Shown piece after piece: positions 60,721-64,000 of a stretch of 64,000 nucleotides of DNA. Location of the stretch: NCBI RefSeq assembly GCF_021869535.1, contig NW_026262648.1:124001-188000 (forward strand), given 5' to 3'. The position numbers were made by a program, and so were the translations under genes. The notes beneath the pieces are model-generated. The model did no database searches. It saw nothing but the letters and a program-made list of their open reading frames with translations, and had not been told where the DNA came from. The stretch is from Mytilus californianus (taxonomy: Eukaryota; Mollusca; Bivalvia; Mytilida; Mytilidae). Position 1 is the stretch's first letter, and each line of letters starts with the position of its first letter.

Positions 60721-60834
60721 ATAAATTTGACCTGTGACACCTGAATGCAAATACACAGTTAATAAAAAATTACAAGGGATAAATAATTAAAGTCAAAAGT
60801 AAATAAACAGGTTTAAAAAAAGTTAAAGTATGAT

Positions 60835-61087
60835 TGATTTTTGGTGTTTTAACGCCACTTTTAAGCACCGCTTTTGGGCTATTTCGTGGCGGCCAGTTTT
60901 TATTGGTGGAGGAAGCCGGAGTGCCCGGAGAAAACCACCGACCTTCGATAGGAAAACTAACAATCCTAGTCAATTAAGACTGGAGTCGAGTGCACCCGCA
61001 CGAGCGGGGTTCGAACTCACAACCTCAGTGTTGACTGGCTAGTGATTACAGTAGTAACTACTTAGACCACTCGGCCACCGAGGCCCC
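60835..61087 (-). mobile_element. intact tRNA-derived SINE with perfect target-site duplication
   Basis: 253 bp on the minus strand. 5' tRNA-like head: A box tggccgagtgg (61068-61078 inverse) and B box gagttcgaaccc (61008-61019 inverse). The body contains ggttttctccgggcactccg and cttcctccaccaataaaaac, which resembles the deeply conserved Nin-DC-type SINE core as I remember it. The tail ends aacaccaaaaatca. It is flanked by the identical 14-mer agttaaagtatgat at 60821-60834 and 61088-61101. Confidence 0.85.
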
Positions 61088-61099
61088 AGTTAAAGTATG

Positions 61100-61790
61100 A
61101 TATCACTGTGAAATGTCAAACAATTTTTAGAAAATCATCACTTTTGAAGAAAACTGCGTCATATATACACAGGTAAATGAAAATAATTTTGTTGTTAAGT
61201 ATACGTCTTCTTCTGTGTGTATAAAATCTTCCGTTTAGGAATACCAAGAAATTTCTTTAATATCAATAAAACTAATCTAACACTTGGTACATATGGGGTG
61301 AATATCAACAATAAAACTATACAAATAGTTAAGCATTAGTTAAGCATATTTAAGGTAGTCAATGTTTCGGACTATTTTCACTGTTACTTTAGAATACATG
61401 TGACTGTCCTTTTTCTTGCTTCAAAAAATAATCAGGCAGTGATATACGCCACTGTTTCACTTGAATTTATTATGTATATTTCGAGAATCCTTATGTCGGG
61501 ATTAACACGTTTAAATGCGACATTTGTGGAAAAAGGGGGTCATTTTTTTCAAGTAATACATACAGTAAATTAATGATGGACTTTTGTTCAAACATACAAA
61601 CGATTATTTAAAATTTATCCTACAATTAGCTCGACATTATACAAATGACTTGTTTTATCTAATAAAGTCTAATGGGGTTCTTCTTACATGTTAAGCAAAC
61701 ATTTATGCAATAATATGATTATTTCATCATCCAACAGTTACGTTTTGCAGTTCATTCACGATCCGCGCTTAAGCCATGTAGATTTCTTAA
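61100..61790. other. AT-rich intergenic stretch
   Basis: Nothing recognised on either strand. Confidence 0.3.
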
Positions 61791-61794
61791 AGGA

Positions 61795-62175
61795 CAAAAA
61801 AGAGGCGACGGATACCATTGGGATATTCAATTTCATAAGTCAAAAATAAACTGACAACGTCATGGCTAAAAAAGAAAACTAAAACAGCAGGACACAAAAC
61901 ACAACATAGAAACCCAAAGACTGAGCAACACGAGGCCCACCAAATACTCAGTTGGGTTGATCTCAAGTGCTCCGGAAAGTTAAGCTGATCCTGCTCCACA
62001 TGTGGGACCCCGTCGTGTTGCTCATGCTAGTACAAACATTCGGTAGGTCACATTCGTAGGAAAGGGGGCGGGATTGTTAAAACAGTTTGAACATATCCAT
62101 TGTCATCTGCGAAACGGATATTCCATAACGGCAAACAAACTTGTGATGGCGTCCATAAAATTTACGAAGGGACAA
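61795..62175 (-). repeat. family A repeat copy, longest outside the array
   Basis: agaggcgacggataccattg, actgacaacgtcatggctaa, acaacatagaaacccaaaga, gctgatcctgctccacatgt, cggtaggtcacattcgtag and tggcgtccataaaatttacgaag. It is colinear with 1265-1645 of the array unit and then departs. Confidence 0.8.
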
Positions 62176-62224
62176 TTTCAACGTCACCACTTGGAACTCT
62201 TGGTTTTAATAGCTGCCTTGTGAG

Positions 62225-62745
62225 CGACAACCCTCTATCAAGGAAATCATGATAGGAAATACACGCCCTGGAGATTTACAGATCTAACATTGTTGGGCTG
62301 ATGTTTAGACGAGTTGTATATACAGAATGTACACAGCCATGTATCACCATCACTACTGGTGATCCGATGGATAAATCTGTTGTAGAGTTGTCACTGGTTC
62401 AGACGTACTTATAAATATAATTATTTCTGTGACTGTATCTTGCATTAATTTGTAGGATCCTTAACAATAGATATGTCAGCTGATCTGTAACAATTCCATC
62501 TACATGCCTTATATATCATGTACTGTATTACGACGCTAGATTAAAACTGACGAGGAAAGGTAACACCCGGCCACCGAAAGCTTTATTATGAAGCCTAGGT
62601 GGTCGAGTGGTCTAGCGCGTCGGATACAGTGCAGGCGATTTGGTGTCACGATATCTCAGTATCATGAGTTCGAATCTCGGCGAGTGGAAGAACTAAAAAT
62701 TTGCGAATGCAAATTTACAGATCTAACATTGTTGGGCTGATTTCT
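62225..62745 (+). mobile_element. tRNA-headed SINE-like repeat (S1) in partial tandem, + strand
   Basis: Body (agatctaacattgttgggct .. gtgatccgatggataaatct .. agttgtcactggttcagac) at about 62275-62412, linker, then tRNA-like head at 62593-62680 with A box tggtcgagtgg and B box gagttcgaatctc, then the start of a second body cut off at gttgggctgat. The same order in the opposite orientation is at 31695-32290. This copy keeps better promoter boxes. Confidence 0.75.
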
Positions 62746-63265
62746 TGTTAAAATATACTTTTTCACTCATTTGGTCTTTTGGAAAATGTTGTTTGTGCTG
62801 TATGTAGACCCCTCTACCAAGAAATTTGTTTTGCATGCACACGTACAAAATTCAAGAGTCTATCCTAAATTGAGGTAAATTATATGGTCTTCCAAATACC
62901 ATTTCGATTCCTAACATCACTGAAGAGACATTAATTGTCGAAATCCGGATATGGTGTACAAATCTTTGCACCTCATGTTTGCGGTATACCATCTTTTCCG
63001 CAAGTTTATTGTTTTCTGTTTGGTAATAAATTAATAATAAGATATATTTTTTTACATCTTGTGATCCGTTTATTTGGCAATCGCCAATGGCAGTCAGCAG
63101 GGTTTAAGAACATCAGTTGTTTGACCTGCTAGTCAAATGCGTTTTGTTAAAATATACTTTTTCACTCATTTGTTCTTTTGGAAAATGTTGTTTGTGCTAT
63201 ATATATATACACAAGTCTAAATTGAAAACAACGTTCAAACCTATGATTACGTTGGATAAAAACGT
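62746..63265 (+). repeat. family D repeat, partial tandem copy
   Basis: A short piece (ttgttaaaatatactttttc .. ggaaaatgttgtttgtgct, 62746-62800) is followed by a full copy (62855-63265) that contains the same piece again at 63143-63200. The full copy is the inverse of 44495-44960. Confidence 0.7.
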
Positions 63266-63406
63266 ACTCTCTATGCATAGTCACCTTATTTTACTTTCTT
63301 ATACAAGCGCATCATAAATGGAAAGCAACATGCTTGGTTTTAATTTTAACTGTCAGTCAGTAAGTTTGCTTTTTAACGGTGTGCCTATTTTCCTTTACGA
63401 AGATAG

Positions 63407-63660
63407 TCAGTTCTTCAAATTATCTTCCCTTGCGTCCTTTGGATCTGCGGGATGTATAGATAAGCAGCCACGTCCATTCATGGTTTGGATGTTATATTGG
63501 ATGCCTCGTGTAATCGTATAGAGAGACTCTGAGTACCACGCTATCTGCATGCACGTTAAGAACTCTTGCATCAAAAGTATGTGAGTGGTCTGTACGCCTT
63601 GTGCAAGGCTTCCATTATAGTAGCAGTCCAAATTTCTCGTTCGCGCCCTTCATATACTGG
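63407..63660 (-). pseudogene. conserved-looking coding remnant with a frameshift
   Basis: Minus-strand frame: YEGREREI in one frame (63622-63654), then by a one-base shift DCYYNGSLAQGVQTTHILLM, QEFLTCMQIAWYSESLYTI, TRGIQYNIQTMNGRGCLSI, HPADPKDAREDNLKN and TGA. The composition is strongly protein-like and the frame ends at a natural stop, but no ATG or good acceptor precedes it. I vaguely associate the motif with multi-copy mussel sequences; no function can be given. Confidence 0.4.
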
Positions 63661-64000
63661 TCAATACTGAGTTATTTATACTGTTGGGTTGCTGCCTGAA
63701 TGATATCTTTACTTCAATTAATATTGTTAATGAGGAAAACCAGTATTATTAAAATAGGAGAATTATAAAATCAATGCGATCCGCAATATTTGCGTAGTAC
63801 ATTGAATTGTCATTTACATATTTCATCTGTATTAATTCACTTCACCGAATTAGTTAAAATTGAAAAACATTGACAATATACTACTTTGCTGAGATAAATT
63901 GTAACAACAACAACAAAAATGGAATGACGAACAGAAATAAAAAAAAGCACGTTTTAGAATAGGTTCACTTTTATTTACTTTATGTGTGGTTGTTCGTTAT
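63661..64000. other. AT-rich window end
   Basis: No gene or repeat recognised; includes a short (caa)n run at about 63904. Confidence 0.3.

Noticed and set aside
62593..62680. True tRNA gene
   Set aside because: A and B boxes are present, but the sequence does not fold into a full cloverleaf by eye and is part of the S1 repeat.

Overview
The window looks like nuclear DNA of a marine bivalve, most likely a mussel (Mytilus). It is AT-rich and eukaryotic: genes are split by GT-AG introns, most long open frames are accidental, and the space between exons is packed with interspersed repeats whose sequences I associate with mussel genomes. The species call rests on memory of those repeats and on gene content; no search was run.

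Layout. (1) 207-17962 is a tandem array of nine almost identical 1,973-bp units. Each unit is assembled from pieces of repeats also found elsewhere in the window, and each carries a decayed PAN/apple-like exon on the + strand. (2) 20314-34026, minus strand, holds the best gene: a secreted protein with signal peptide, PAN/apple domain, a short Cys-rich linker exon, seven EGF-like domains each on its own phase-1 exon, and a Cys-containing tail. All ten coding exons join in frame to 434 residues. Its introns contain SINE-like, retroelement and other repeat copies, a segmental duplication that made two of the EGF exons, and a dead EGF exon. (3) 35.7-36.97 kb is a 5'-truncated retroelement: a broken reverse-transcriptase-type coding end followed by a long tail; a second copy lies at 58.9-60.04 kb, and tail-only copies at 30.6 and 50.7 kb. 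(4) 39.7-41.1 and 51.65-52.1 kb are short local tandem repeats. (5) 42866-43920, minus strand, is an HSPA12-type Hsp70 exon with the C-terminal half of the ATPase fold; its N-terminal exons are not visible. (6) 45-48 kb has a direct-repeat pair, a small MITE and four copies of a perfect 16-bp palindrome within 450 bp. (7) 48195-48900, minus strand, is a broken OTU/vertnin-like gene. (8) 50473-51411 is a foldback transposon with a retroelement tail nested in it; 53784-55312 is bracketed by inverted repeats next to G/C homopolymers. (9) 57211-57591, minus strand, has two splice-compatible exons of an unrecognised gene. (10) 60835-61087 is an intact tRNA-headed SINE with perfect 14-bp target-site duplications, and 61.8-63.3 kb is a pile of other repeats.

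Only the PAN/EGF gene can be read as a complete coding sequence. The HSPA12-like exon and the 57-kb exons are partial, and the OTU/vertnin-like locus is dead. No operon-like organisation, rRNA, true tRNA or CRISPR was seen.
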